Translations under genes and position numbers: made by a program | Origin: Catonia carolina | Taxonomy: Eukaryota > Arthropoda > Insecta > Hemiptera > Achilidae | Reading direction: 5' to 3' | Length of the DNA stretch: 64,000 bases | Assembly (NCBI GenBank): GCA_035578175.1 | Contig: JAQMRL010000014.1 | Coordinates: 19,358,895-19,422,894, forward strand | Notes under the pieces: model-generated | Database searches by the model: none | Seen by the model: only the letters and a program-made list of their open reading frames with translations | Told to the model about the DNA's origin: nothing | Shown: positions 21,765-31,849 of the stretch, piece after piece | How positions within the stretch are numbered: position 1 is the first letter of the stretch | How the letters are laid out: each line of letters begins with the position of its first letter

Positions 21765-21989
21765 GTCAATCACTCACACGACTTTCCATTGCCAATGCAA
21801 ATAATGAATAAATAACGTAAAATTAATAAACAACATAAAATGAAAAAATCTAGTGTGAAACACTGACACAACTTTCATTGCCAATGCAAAACATTAACAA
21901 TATAACATAAAATTAGTTAAGAGAAAAAGAATGAAATTGGTGTGAAACACTCACACGACTTTCTCTTGTCAATGCAAAAATGGACAATA

Positions 21990-22929
21990 TCAGGTGTGGC
22001 TATTAAATAACGAGAGTAACGTTGTAAAACAATTTATTTTTATTTTATACATAATCACTTATTGTCACCTTCAATATACACTTCTCTATCCCTACAACGC
22101 TCCATGCGAATTTTCCATTGTTGGAAACAGTACTGGAAGTTGTCTCCTGTCAGCTCCTTCAGGACTCGTGCCCCTTTCTCTTTTACAGCTTCCACAGACT
22201 CAAATCTTGTACCTTTTAATGCAGATTTCACCTGAGGGAACAGGTAGAAGTCACATGGTGCAAGATCTGGTGAATAAGGCGGATGTTCTAACACTGAGAT
22301 GCTGTACTAGGCTAGGAACCTCTTGACAGACAACGTGGACTGAGCTGGCGCATTGTCTTGGTGGAGAACCCATGATTTGTCCTTCCACATTTCGAAGCGG
22401 TTTTCCTTACTCTTTGACGTTGCTTAGAAAGTACCTCATGTAGTAATATTGATTAATTGTTTGACCTTCAGGAACCCAGTGAAGGTACACAATCCTATGG
22501 ATATCAAAAAAAAAAAACAATCATCATTGCTTTAAATTTTGACTTGCTCATTCGAGCTTTTTTGGCTGTCGGTAAAGTTCGGCTCTTCCAGTGCATGGAC
22601 TGGCGCTTCGTTTCCGGATCATAAGTAAAAAACCACGTTTTATCACATGTTATTATCGTTTCCAAAAAAAATTTGGTTCATTTTCAATCGTGTACAAAGT
22701 GTCAGTAAAAACATTTTTGCGAGCTCCATTTCAGACATTTTTGAGCAGTACGTGTCCTGAAGGAGCTGACAGTAGATGACTTCCAGCACTGTTTCCAACA
22801 ATGGAAAATTCGCATGGAGCGTTGTAGGGATAGAGAAGGAGTGTATATTGAAGGTGACAATAAGTGATTATGTATAAAATTAAAATTAAATTTTTTACGT
22901 CAGTCTCGTTATTTAACAGCCACACCTCG
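21990..22929. mobile_element. Mariner-derived element with inverted transposase ends
   Basis: Ends TCAGGTGTGGCTATTAAATA and TTTAACAGCCACACCTCG, flanked by TA, inserted at a TATA in the HX end array. Both ends carry the same 3' transposase end in opposite orientations. The element is thus an asymmetric foldback, with the left arm about 750 bp and the right arm about 190 bp. Confidence 0.85.
22055..22740 (-). pseudogene. Mariner (DD34D-type) transposase remnant
   Basis: The complement holds, in broken frames, TWFFTYDPETKRQSMHWK (first catalytic Asp region), YLHWVPEGQTINQYYYM, and LEHPPYSPDLAPCDFYLFPQ with the third-Asp signature of classic mariners. It ends in a Cys/Arg-rich tail. Several stops and frame shifts make it inactive. 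Confidence 0.82.
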
Positions 22930-23134
22930 TATAACGTAAAATTAATATACATAAAATGAAAAAATCTGGTGTGAAACACTGACACGACTTTCCATTGCCA
23001 ATGCAAAAGATTAACAATACAACATAAAATTAGTTAACAGAAAATGAATGAAATTGATGTGAAACACTCACACGACTTTCTCTTGTCAATGCAAATAATT
23101 AACATTATAACCTAAAATTAGTAAACAAAATAAA

Positions 23135-23455
23135 ATGAAAAAATCTGGTGTGAAACACTGACACAACTTTCCATTGCCAATGCAAATAATTAACAATATA
23201 AACATTAGTAATAAAACATTAGAAATAAACAAAAAAGTAACCTCAAAAACATAAACTTATTTTAATCATAAGTGAAAGACGCAAAATGAAAATCAACCTC
23301 AGTTTGGCTTATACGGAAAATCACTCTTTCACGCTAAACTAGGCTGTGTAGAGAGAAATGCTTCAAATAAAAGTTCCAGATCTTTTAATTTTGTTCATTT
23401 TTTGCATTGCCAAGAGAGAGTCGTGTGAGCGTTTCACACCAGATTTTTGTTTTGT
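23135..23455. mobile_element. Short HX derivative with two 3' ends
   Basis: Left end is a minus-oriented HX 3' terminus (last unit of the tandem array). Right end is a plus-oriented one (GCCAAGAGAGAGTCGTGTGA ... TTTCACACCAGATTTTT). It is about 320 bp, built like 3440-3955. Confidence 0.72.
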
Positions 23456-23849
23456 TTTTCAACGCAAACTGTCTCCTTACGCAACTAAAACTACTTAAGC
23501 AAGTCAAACTACGTGTAACGAAAGACAAGTAACATTTTCAGGAAGTTAAACTTATAAAAGTTTAAGTTGACTAGGAATGCCTTTTCATAATAGTTGCCTA
23601 GGTATAACTAACTAGTTTATCTGTGGACTTATGCACGTGAATTATACAACATAAAAATACAAGTTACTTAACATTAATGCGCAAATGGAAGCGCGTTTAG
23701 TTTACTTGAAATCCTTCGAAAAGTTGTTCTTTCTACTATTTAAAAAAACAGGTCATTTCGTACAGATTTTAAATTCAAGTTCGACTTAATAAGATTTAAA
23801 CTGTTTCATTCTTCCGGGAAATGTTAGACCATTATACAAATTTATTTGT
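23456..23849. other. Unassigned stretch
   Basis: No recognised gene or repeat. Confidence 0.4.
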
Positions 23850-24972
23850 ACGAGAGCACAGCCTTCCCAAGGATTTCAGCAGACATAGCGCCCACCCAAT
23901 CAATGTACATTGTAGAGCATAAAAAATGTAGTAAATGAGGCGTTTTTACATGTTTTCAGCCCCCTGAACCAAAAAAAAATGTTTTTAGCGATCGGTCTGC
24001 ATGTGTGAACAGAATATTTCAAGAACGGAACATCGTACGAAGTTGAAACTTGAAACTTAAGTTAGATGCTACAAGAGGACTCGACACAAACATTTTTATC
24101 AAAATCGGTCAACCGGTAGTAGTTTATTCGTGTAATTTTTCACTTTTTGCGATTTACTCAAAAACAGACCTAAGATTTTTTTTTAAATCGCTTAATTTAT
24201 TACAATTTTATATGCTCTACATGATAGGATAGTTGCCATATCTGCTGAAATTTTTGGGGAGGCAGTGCTGGCGTAGATTTTTTAAGACTGCGGCCTTAAT
24301 TTGCATTTTAGAGTAGAAGAGAATATTAATAAAATTTGTAGACAATTTAAAACTCTACAACTTTTTATTTCAAACTTTGTATTTCATTTCTTTGTATAAT
24401 GCTTAATTTAGCGGTTTGTGATTTTCATTTCTTTTTTGTTTCATTGAAAATCTGTAAATAATGGAATTTTGAAGATTTCGGCCTTAGTATGCATTTAACG
24501 ACAAAAGTGTATATAGGTTGGCCTAATCAAATTTATAGAAAATTAAAAAATCTACAGAGCCAAAATTTTCTCTAAAGAGCCTAATTTTTTGAGCCGGCCG
24601 CATTGGCGTAGTTGGTAACGTGCTCGCCTCTCATCATTGGTCTTGGGTTCGAATCCCATTCAGGCACGGCATATTTTCATACGTTAAAAAATTCATTTCA
24701 TTTTTCACCGTCTGCATTAGCAGTAATTGCAGAACAGTCGGACGTTAAAAAAAAGAGCCTAATTTAGCGTGAATGAGTGATTTTCCGTATTATTAAGCCA
24801 AACTAATTTTGGTTTTCATTTGGCATCATTCACTCATGATTAAAATTAAGTTATGTATTTTGAGGTTAGTTTTTTGTTTATTTCTAATGTTTTATTACTA
24901 ATTTTAGGTTATATTGTTCATTATCAGCATTGGGAATAGAAAGTCGTATGACCGTTTCACACCACATTTTTT
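23850..24972 (+). mobile_element. HX copy with inverted fragment at its 5' side
   Basis: 23850-23940 is a minus-oriented piece of HX. From 23943 a plus-oriented copy runs (GTTTTCAGCCCCCTGAACC) to a degenerate 3' end near 24972. A tS1 retroposon is inserted at 24588-24753. Confidence 0.78.
24588..24753 (+). repeat. tS1 tRNA-derived SINE, full length
   Basis: Box-A-like TAGTTGGTAACGTGCTCG (24609-24626), box-B-like GGTTCGAATCC (24646-24656), a unique body and an A-tail. A perfect 12-bp target duplication AGAGCCTAATTT lies at 24576-24587 and 24754-24765. This is the best-defined copy. Confidence 0.92.
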
Positions 24973-24974
24973 CG

Positions 24975-25457
24975 AATCTGAGTGAACTAAAAAACTCGAA
25001 TATCAGATGAACAAAAGGCGAATGTTTAATTTGCACTTAAGAAGTTCTGTGACCTTCCGACAAAAAATATACTTCAAAATATATAATCACAATCAAAACA
25101 AGGCAATTAGAAATTTATGTATTCAAATTTTTTCTGACATTTCGTAGAGGAACATTTTGATAGGTCAGATTGTAATTTTTTTTCCTGTAAATTAGGAAGT
25201 TGGCGTCGTAATTTTTTTTGGTATCTTTCATCTGTTTGAAGGCCGTCAGTTCAGCAACATGTTATCAAGCTACGAAACCTGAACATTGTAACAACAGGTT
25301 ACCTATCCTTGTGGTGATTTGTGTGTGTGCCGTATTCGGTAACGGATACAGAGTGTCACAAAAGCATTAAAAAGTACGACAAACCAGACTAATTTTCTAG
25401 CTGATCTGTTAAAAACAGTTTTCTACATACTTGATTTGGGCGTGCTAATTTAGACTA
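24975..25457. other. Unassigned stretch
   Basis: AT-rich with a short GTGTGTGTG run. No recognised content. Confidence 0.4.
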
Positions 25458-25587
25458 TACGAAGTGTGGATATTAAATAACGAGACTAACGTTGTAAAAA
25501 AATTTATTTTCATTTTATACATAATCACTTATTGTCACCTTCAATATACACTTCTTCCCTATCCCTACAACGCTCCATACAAACTTT

Positions 25588-25890
25588 TCATTGTTGGAAA
25601 CGGTGCTGGAAGTCATCTTCTGTCAGCTCCTTCAGGACACGTGCCGCTTTCTCTTTTACAGCTTCCACAGACTCATATCTTGTCCCTTTTAATGCAGATT
25701 TCACCCGAGGGAAAAGGTAGAAGTCACATGGTGCAAGATCTAGTGAATAACGTGGATGTTCTAACACTGAGATGCTGTACTTGGCGAAGAACCTCTTTGA
25801 CAGATAACGCGGAATGAGCTGGCACATTGTCTCGGTGGAGAACCCATGATTTGTCCTTCTACATTTCGGGGCGTTTTTTCCTTAACTTAC
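25588..25890 (-). pseudogene. Mariner transposase 3' part, left arm
   Basis: The complement reads MCQLIPRYLSKRFFAKY, then VLEHPRYSLDLAPCDFYLF (third-Asp region with P to L and other changes), then VKSALKGTRYESVEAVKEK. Catalytic D1 and D2 are missing. Confidence 0.85.
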
Positions 25891-26004
25891 TCTTTGACGT
25901 AGTTTAGAAATTACCTCAAGGTAGTAATATTAATTAATTGTTTGAACTTCAAAAACGCAGTGAAGCTACTTTATAAACTACGTTTAAGAGTAAGAAAAAC
26001 GCCC

Positions 26005-26345
26005 CGAAATGTGGAAGGACAAATCATGGGTTCTCCACAAAAACAATGCGCCAGCTCATTCCACGTTATCTGTCAAAGAGGTTCTTCGCCAAGTACAGGA
26101 TCTCAGTATTAGAACATCCACCTTATTCACCAGATCTTGCACCATGTGACTTCTACCTGTTCACTAAGGTAAAATCTGCATTAAAAGGGACAAGATTTGA
26201 GTCTGTGGAAGCTGTAAAAGAGAAAGGGACACATGTCCTGAAGGAGCTGACAGAAGATTACTTCCAGCACTGTTTCCAACAACGAAAAATTCGCATGGAG
26301 CGTTGTAGGGATAGAGAAGGAGTGTATATTGAAGGCGACAATAAG
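26005..26345 (+). pseudogene. Mariner transposase 3' part, right arm
   Basis: The same segment as the left arm in opposite orientation: QLIPRYLSKRFFAKYRISVL, EHPPYSPDLAPCDFYLFTKV, QQRKIRMERCRDREGVYIEG. The frame is open up to and past the element end, but there is no catalytic N-terminal half. It is not a functional transposase. Confidence 0.85.
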
Positions 26346-26567
26346 TTATTATGTATAAAATTAAAATTAAATTTTTTACAACGTCAGTCTCGTTATTTAA
26401 TAGCCACACCTCGTAGTCTGGCTAATGAAAGAACATACCTGAATTTAGACAGGAATGGCTTTTTAAAAAGTGATCGTAGAAACTTGTGCCAGAAATAAAA
26501 TTAAAGCTTGTTTTGTTTTTGTTCAAGATATTAAGATGTCTTTTAAGTTACGCCTAACGCTAGGTTT

Positions 26568-26962
26568 GTTGTTGTTTAGGTCAACAGCCGAAAGGCTGAT
26601 TTGAACCTGTAGAGGTTTTACTAAGTAAAACGAGGAGTTAGGTGGTTTACCGTTGCCTTCCCCACTGAGTGGAAAAGTACGCTTACCAGCATGCCGGGCC
26701 CTCTGAAAAACACATATTTTCCACTCTGCAAACGACACCTTCACTTCATTCACCACAGGGTCTGGCTGTATAATGAAATTCATTACTTTCAGAGGAGATA
26801 ACTCTGATTAGTGTCTTTTGCACCTCTACCTCTTCTGTTCTTAAACGATTCAGTCATTTAATTGGCTGACCATGTGATAAGAAACAGAACTACTTATTTT
26901 AGCCCTGCAACGAACAGATCGAGTGTAAATAATTTGACACTCCACCTGTCTGTTATGGGCAA
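26568..26962 (-). repeat. SX retroposon, full length
   Basis: 12-bp target duplication AACGCTAGGTTT (26556-26567) and AACGCTATGTTT (26963-26974). The family frame is open in sense. Confidence 0.9.
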
Positions 26963-27185
26963 AACGCTATGTTTAGGTAGACAAATAACCGCAGAAGACA
27001 CCATTTTTACGGCCTATTTTTTGGTTAACCCATTTTCCAGCTTCGGTAACTTCAGTAATAAAATTTTATAAAATGTGCAGTTTAAGTACAGCTACGCCCG
27101 TGTAACAACCGGGCTGAATAACCGTTACAAATTAGGGGAACGAAAGGAGTAGAGGTATGTTGTGACTGCAGTTTCGTACGTTCCT

Positions 27186-27437
27186 TTTTTTCACGAAAAT
27201 TTGTAAAATAATTCGATTTCTTTTTTAAAGATTTTTAGCCTTAGTATGCATTTAGAACAATATGCATTTAGATACATTTAGAACAGTCTTAGTATGCATT
27301 TTACGACAAACTTTTTATGACGAAATCAAATTTATTGTAAATTAAAAGATCTTCACCTTTACTAAGACCTTTATTTAGAGAATTTTTCTCTACAGAGCCA
27401 AGTTTAGCGTTAAAGAGTGATTTTCCGTATTTTTACG
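27186..27437 (+). mobile_element. HX fragment with local duplications
   Basis: Last HX module with small repeats of 'GCATTTAGAACA' near 27247-27290. It ends at GATTTTCCGTATTTTTACG, where the next HX copy begins. Confidence 0.7.
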
Positions 27438-28328
27438 TTCTTGCCTGTATGAATATATAGGAAGGAAAGTAATGTTTTCATGTCGATTTTTCGAAATTGA
27501 GTTTTCACCGGATCTGCACGTTTTCAGACCCCCTGAACCCAAAAAAAAAAACATGTTTTTAGCGATTGGTCTGTGTGTGTGTGTGTGTGTGTGTGTGAAC
27601 AGAATATCTCAAGAACGGAACATCGTACGAACTTGAAACTTAAATTAAGATACCACTATTGGACCCCGACCGAACATTTTCATCAAAATCGGTCAACTGG
27701 TAGTAGTAGTTTATTCGTGTAATTTTTCACTTTTTTGCGATTTTCTCAAAAACGGCTACTACAATTTTTTTTAAAATCGCCTGATTTACTCAATTTTTTT
27801 ATGGTCTACAAGATAGGGTAGGCGTCATGCCTGCTGAAATTCTTGGAAAGGCTGTTTTCACGTAAATAAATTATTTTTTTAAGATTGCAGCTTTATTATA
27901 CATTTTAGCGCATAAATGTATATAATAAAAGTTGTAAAGAATTTAAAAACCTACAACTTTTACTTCAAACATTTTTTTGTATAACGCTTAGTTTATCGGT
28001 AATTAGCGATTTTCTGTTTTATTTCTCACGAAATCGTGTAAATAAAATCGATATTTTTTTACGATTTCAGCCTTAGTATACATTTTATTTAAAGTGTATA
28101 CAATCAATTTATAAAAAATTAAAAGCTCTACAACTTTTATTTAGAGCATTTTTCTCTACAGAGTATTTTTAAGCTAAACTGAGGTTGATTTTCATTTTCC
28201 GTGCTTCACTCATGATTAAAATTGCTTTTTTTTTGTTTGTTTTTAATGTTTTATTGCCAATGTTAGGTTATATTGGTAATTATTTTGCATTGGCAAGAGA
28301 AAGTCGTGTGAGCATTTCACACCATTTT
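27438..28328 (+). mobile_element. HX copy, full length
   Basis: 5' TTCTTGCCTGTATGAATATA, a pure TG microsatellite at about 27570-27596, both modules, and 3' GGCAAGAGAAAGTCGTGTGA. It appears inserted in the older fragment on its left. Confidence 0.87.
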
Positions 28329-28330
28329 TT

Positions 28331-28663
28331 TATTTTTTTTTATTAATATTCGTAAACCACAAAAACATTCAAGTCGAGGTAACGTCGCCCATTTATATTT
28401 ATTTAGATTTTAATAACAAAACTAATCATCCACAACTACAAAATTACAAAAACTTGAAACCACATTTTGTTTGTACTCTGGACAAATTGTTACATAATTA
28501 GGTCATAAATTGGCATTCGATCATGAGAAACCACAAAATACTAGATAAAACACAGATGTACTTTCCAACAGCTGTAACAAAACGACCACAACGTTCACCG
28601 CAGAAGAAGAATATTGGTATTATTAATCGAAGGTCCTGTGTTTGAATCACAAGGTAAGATTGC
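28331..28663. other. Unassigned stretch
   Basis: Nothing firm. GGTCCTGTGTTTGAATCACA near 28631 vaguely resembles a box B but has no partner. Confidence 0.35.
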
Positions 28664-28792
28664 CATTACAATACAATCTCATTTAACCGGACAAACTGGA
28701 TCCGGATAATCGAAAAACCGGATGTATCGAAGGCAATAGGAAATACGCAAGAAAACAGTATTACTGTCGCCGGAAGTCAACCTTAAGGAGGT
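28664..28792. mobile_element. Tigger-like terminal fragment
   Basis: CTCATTTAACCGGACAAACT followed by TCCGGATAATCGAAAAACCG resembles the outer part of Tigger/pogo elements. The matching far end is not found; 29481-29733 may be its continuation. Confidence 0.45.
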
Positions 28793-29480
28793 AGTCAACC
28801 CAGAAACTGAAAATCAAAACTTCAGGCTATAATTTATCATTATTTATTTTAAATGAAAGAGTAATTTACTAGTAATGATCTACCATATGAACCAAGTCAA
28901 AAAATTAATTACAGCCCCTAATACAAACGTGAGGTTGGAAAAGCGGGCTTTTACGGGGAATCAAATATCTCAGGAACCAAGATATCAACATCATTATTAT
29001 CCTACAAAATACAGACAATTGCTCTCTATTATCTGTTGTATGCTCTTGTATGTATTTTTTCTTACAAGAAATTTATTGAAAAAAAACTATTTTTCAAAAA
29101 CATTTATTTTATGTAGTCACAAACTATTTTTTAACTAAATCCCTATTAAGCTTTTCGTAAGAATCATTCCATAGATAATAGAGCAAGAAATTATGAACAT
29201 TTGAAAAAAACATCATCCATATACCTCCAATACTAACCAAAATATTTAATTCCCGAGAATTACAATCATGTAAAAACCACATTCCCGGAAAGCTTAAAGT
29301 TGAAGGAATAATTTCTCTCGCCTTGCTAGTGAACTTTATTTTAAACAGAAGTTTTTATAACTTTTTTTTCAACGTACAAACAAGTAAACAAATGTTGTGA
29401 TTCAGAAAATTTTAAACTTCAAATAACTAAAAAAAACATCAAAATATAAAAAAATCATCTTGAGTTGACTACCCCCTTAA
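28793..29480. mobile_element. TIR element with TTAA ends, unclassified
   Basis: Ends TTAAGGAGGTAGTCAACCC and GAGTTGACTACCCCCTTAA are inverted repeats of about 19 bp, about 690 bp apart. TTAA could be the target, but ends starting GG are not usual for piggyBac. No frame with a recognisable domain. Confidence 0.7.
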
Positions 29481-29733
29481 GCGACGTGTGGGGAAGCTTG
29501 AAATGTTTGGAGCCCTCAAAAGGGCCGTTCAAAGTTGCAATATCACTGGTGCTGTTACAGCGATAATATTTGAACGATCTTCGCTCGGAGATTATCATTG
29601 CAGTGATTATTGTCACTATAGTACAGATATCAGATGAATTGATGTTCAGCCAAGCGATTAAAAAAGAGATATGTGGCATAACTACGCATGCGCCCAAAGG
29701 TCTTTACCATTATAATCCAGATCTGAAAACATA
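29481..29733. other. Unassigned, possibly interrupted older element
   Basis: Non-repetitive. An open frame on the minus strand (29455-29697) crosses into the TIR element and is not credible as a gene. Confidence 0.35.
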
Positions 29734-30278
29734 GGGTAGACCGGGGCAGGTTTACACAGATTTTAGATTTTGATTTTTCTAATTTTTTGTATTGCAGTTA
29801 TTTACATGCTTTTCATACCCAATCATTACTTAATATTTAAGCTTCACTTAGACATATATAAAAAGCCTGTTACTATGATATTTTTTATGTATTTCAATGT
29901 TTTTTGAAGGTAAGTCACCTGTGTAAACTTGCCCCACTTACGGGGCATGTTTACACAGTGCCTGGGGTAAGTTTGCAAACTTTTTAAAATAAGAAATTTG
30001 AGGGTTAAAAAATTATATTAGTCAGTTTTATTGCTATAAAATATTTTATTAAGTTCTGTGTACACATTACATAAATATACATTTACATTAATGTATACAT
30101 GTAGGTAAAAAGAAATTTAATATAAATGTTTTATTAAATTATTTATTCATTTTTACTAAACACATTTTTGTATTAATTTAAAATAGAAATTGATCTCCTG
30201 ATCAATTTGTATCATTTTTAAAATCGCTTTTACAATATTGATACATACGAAATAAAAGGAATATTTTTCAAGACGCCT

Positions 30279-30362
30279 ACGCATTTTTAACCAGCGTATC
30301 ATTTAGAATAGCAGTTTGCCGCTTCTTCCGGCCTTTATTAGTTATTTTTCTTGGACCTACTT
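30279..30362. repeat. 84-bp direct repeat, second copy at 30645-30728
   Basis: The two copies read the same base for base. The second lies in the transposase frame (residues around GPRKITNKGRKKRQTAIL); the first lies downstream of its stop. The sequence between them, read on the minus strand, has a Cys-containing segment (ENCACIYCLKQF) like the C-terminus of related transposases. It looks like a recent internal duplication that displaced the original end. Confidence 0.88.
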
Positions 30363-30519
30363 GACCTACAATGACTATGTGCTCATTTTTTACACTCAGT
30401 GCATTGTATCCACTGTGCACCAGGTTCCACAGTTTGAATTGTTTTAAGCAGTAAATACACGCACAGTTTTCATCGTCATTTTCGCTACTATCAGATTTGC
30501 ACTGACCGTCGTTTTGTTT

Positions 30520-31317
30520 TCAATTTTTTTTCTTTTTTTCGATGCTTTCTTTGCAGAGCAAAAAAATTTCTTTGTAATCTTTTATTTTTTTTATTTTCCT
30601 CATATCTATCTTTCTCTTTTTTGCATTATTCTGTTCTACTCTCAACGCATTTTTAACCAGCGTATCATTTAGAATAGCAGTTTGCCGCTTCTTCCGGCCT
30701 TTATTAGTTATTTTTCTTGGACCTACTTTTTCAAAAGGCCGCACATCTTCAGGTGTTAAGAAAGACCTAGTACCGGAAGTGCCAGCGACGGACAGCCTAG
30801 AGGGAGACACATATGATACACGCGTAGAAGTGAATTGGACAGCTTGCTCAGAAGGCGATGGAAATATTGCAGATGTGGATGGTGCTGGTTCGGAAGGAAG
30901 CAGTGTAAGTGAATGATCAGGAATGGCAACAGAAAGCTCAGAGGTTGAGTTTGAAGTTAGAGGAGTCGGCCTATCAGTTACATAGGATGGCATGAAGTCT
31001 TCGTCTTGAAATATGTAAGTGTTCAGAGAGAATATCCCTGAAACTCTGAAGCCTGTGGGGAGGAAAGTATAGAAGTGGATGCCATTACTTTTGCAGAAGT
31101 CCAGGACTTGAACTGAGAGGTGCGAATCATGGTTATCGAGGAGAAATAGGCAAGGTTTCTCGGGAGAACATCGAGTATGATGAACAAAGTGTTTGACGTA
31201 TTTCAGAAAGTTTTTCTCAACCATCCATCCCGAAGGATTGGCATCTCCTTCACATTGATTGGGATTGGCATCCACCATAGTGGATCTATTTGTCTTCCTT
31301 TGGTAAGATCGAACCAT
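30520..31317 (-). CDS. Pogo/Tigger/Jerky-type (DDE_1) transposase, internally deleted
   Basis: A 265-codon open frame. Residues 30-66 carry SGWMVEKNFLKYVKHF and then FLLDNHDSH, the second catalytic Asp (D61) of the DDE_1 fold. At about residue 87 the frame jumps from the expected 'TFLP' strand directly to GFRVSGIFSLNTYIFQDEDF and PSYVTDRP, a region that normally lies beyond the third acidic residue. An in-frame deletion has therefore removed the last catalytic residue. The C-terminal third is Ser/Pro-rich, then Lys-rich, as in Jerky-like proteins. The N-terminal DNA-binding domains and the first Asp are absent. It could not catalyse transposition. The frame being kept open is notable, but it may simply be young. 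Confidence 0.85.
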   Translation of the reverse strand: MVRSYQRKTNRSTMVDANPNQCEGDANPSGWMVEKNFLKYVKHFVHHTRCSPEKPCLFLLDNHDSHLSVQVLDFCKSNGIHFYTFLPTGFRVSGIFSLNTYIFQDEDFMPSYVTDRPTPLTSNSTSELSVAIPDHSLTLLPSEPAPSTSAIFPSPSEQAVQFTSTRVSYVSPSRLSVAGTSGTRSFLTPEDVRPFEKVGPRKITNKGRKKRQTAILNDTLVKNALRVEQNNAKKRKIDMRKIKKIKDYKEIFLLCKESIEKKKKN

Positions 31318-31849
31318 TGTTTACGTGAAGAAAAAAATATATATATAGCCATTAGAAACCGTTAACAAATGGTATAAAAACGTACGGGGCACGTTTACAC
31401 GGCTTGAAGAATGTGTAAACTTGCCCCATGTGCCTTGTGTAAACTTGCCCCTTCCGCATGTTTTCGACAAAACTTAACGTGTACGCTTTATTTGTGAGTT
31501 ATATATTAAACTGAATATCTTAAAATAATCTTAAAAGAACAGTCTACCAGGATGAACTATAATAACATCAAAAAATTCAATGGTACAGTTACTAGTAAAG
31601 CTAATATAATGGTGTAAAAATCTAGTCACCTGGACAAAAATCACTAAAACTGCTCTCTCTTCATTCCTACTCATTATAATGACTGCAAACTGGCGTCGAT
31701 GCTTATTACGGTCTTAGTGACTCGTCTGACGTGACGAACGTAGCGTTCGGACGAATGGTTTTTGAACTATGAGCACTGTGTAAACTTGCCCCTGTACCAA
31801 ACCTGCCCCGGTCTACCCTACTACAGACGTTATCTTGACCCATTCTAGT

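Larger units (their letters stand above)
21765..23215 (-). repeat. Six-unit tandem array of HX 3' termini
   Basis: The minus-oriented HX end (TGGTGTGAAACACTCACACG ... TTGCCAATGCAAATAA) recurs at about 21771, 21861, 21949, 22978, 23065 and 23156. Subtracting the 940-bp mariner derivative inserted in the third unit gives a constant 87-91 bp period. Each unit contains the stem-loop plus the subterminal repeat and about 50 bp of flank. Confidence 0.88.
25460..26413. mobile_element. Mariner-derived palindromic element
   Basis: TA-flanked ends CGAAGTGTGGATATTAAATA and its inverted counterpart (TTTAATAGCCACACCTCG). Two roughly 430-bp arms are inverted copies of the same mariner 3' half, meeting around 25900-25990. 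Transcription through it would give a long hairpin RNA. Confidence 0.87.
29734..31818 (-). mobile_element. Pogo-like transposon with partial transposase
   Basis: Ends GGGTAGACCGGGGCAGGTTT and CCTGCCCCGGTCTACCC, with TA duplicated at 29732-29733 and 31819-31820. The TIR is about 22 bp. The motif TGTAAACTTGCCCC or its complement recurs near both ends (about 29741, 29928, 29943, 31386, 31416, 31437 and 31779), as expected for transposase binding sites. The interior encodes an internally deleted DDE transposase on the minus strand. Confidence 0.88.

Noticed and set aside
21765..23215. Regularly spaced repeats resembling a CRISPR array
   Set aside because: The spacing is from tandem transposon ends; 'spacers' are themselves repeated, and the DNA is eukaryotic.
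24588..24665. tRNA gene
   Set aside because: Box A and B are present, but the cloverleaf is not complete, the sequence continues into a SINE body with an A-tail, and target duplications flank it.
26046..26498. 150-codon frame as an active mariner transposase
   Set aside because: Only the last third of a transposase is present; the first two catalytic residues are missing and the frame runs past the element end.
29455..29697. 80-codon minus-strand frame as a small gene
   Set aside because: It straddles the boundary of a TIR element and unrelated flank, with no domain or start context.
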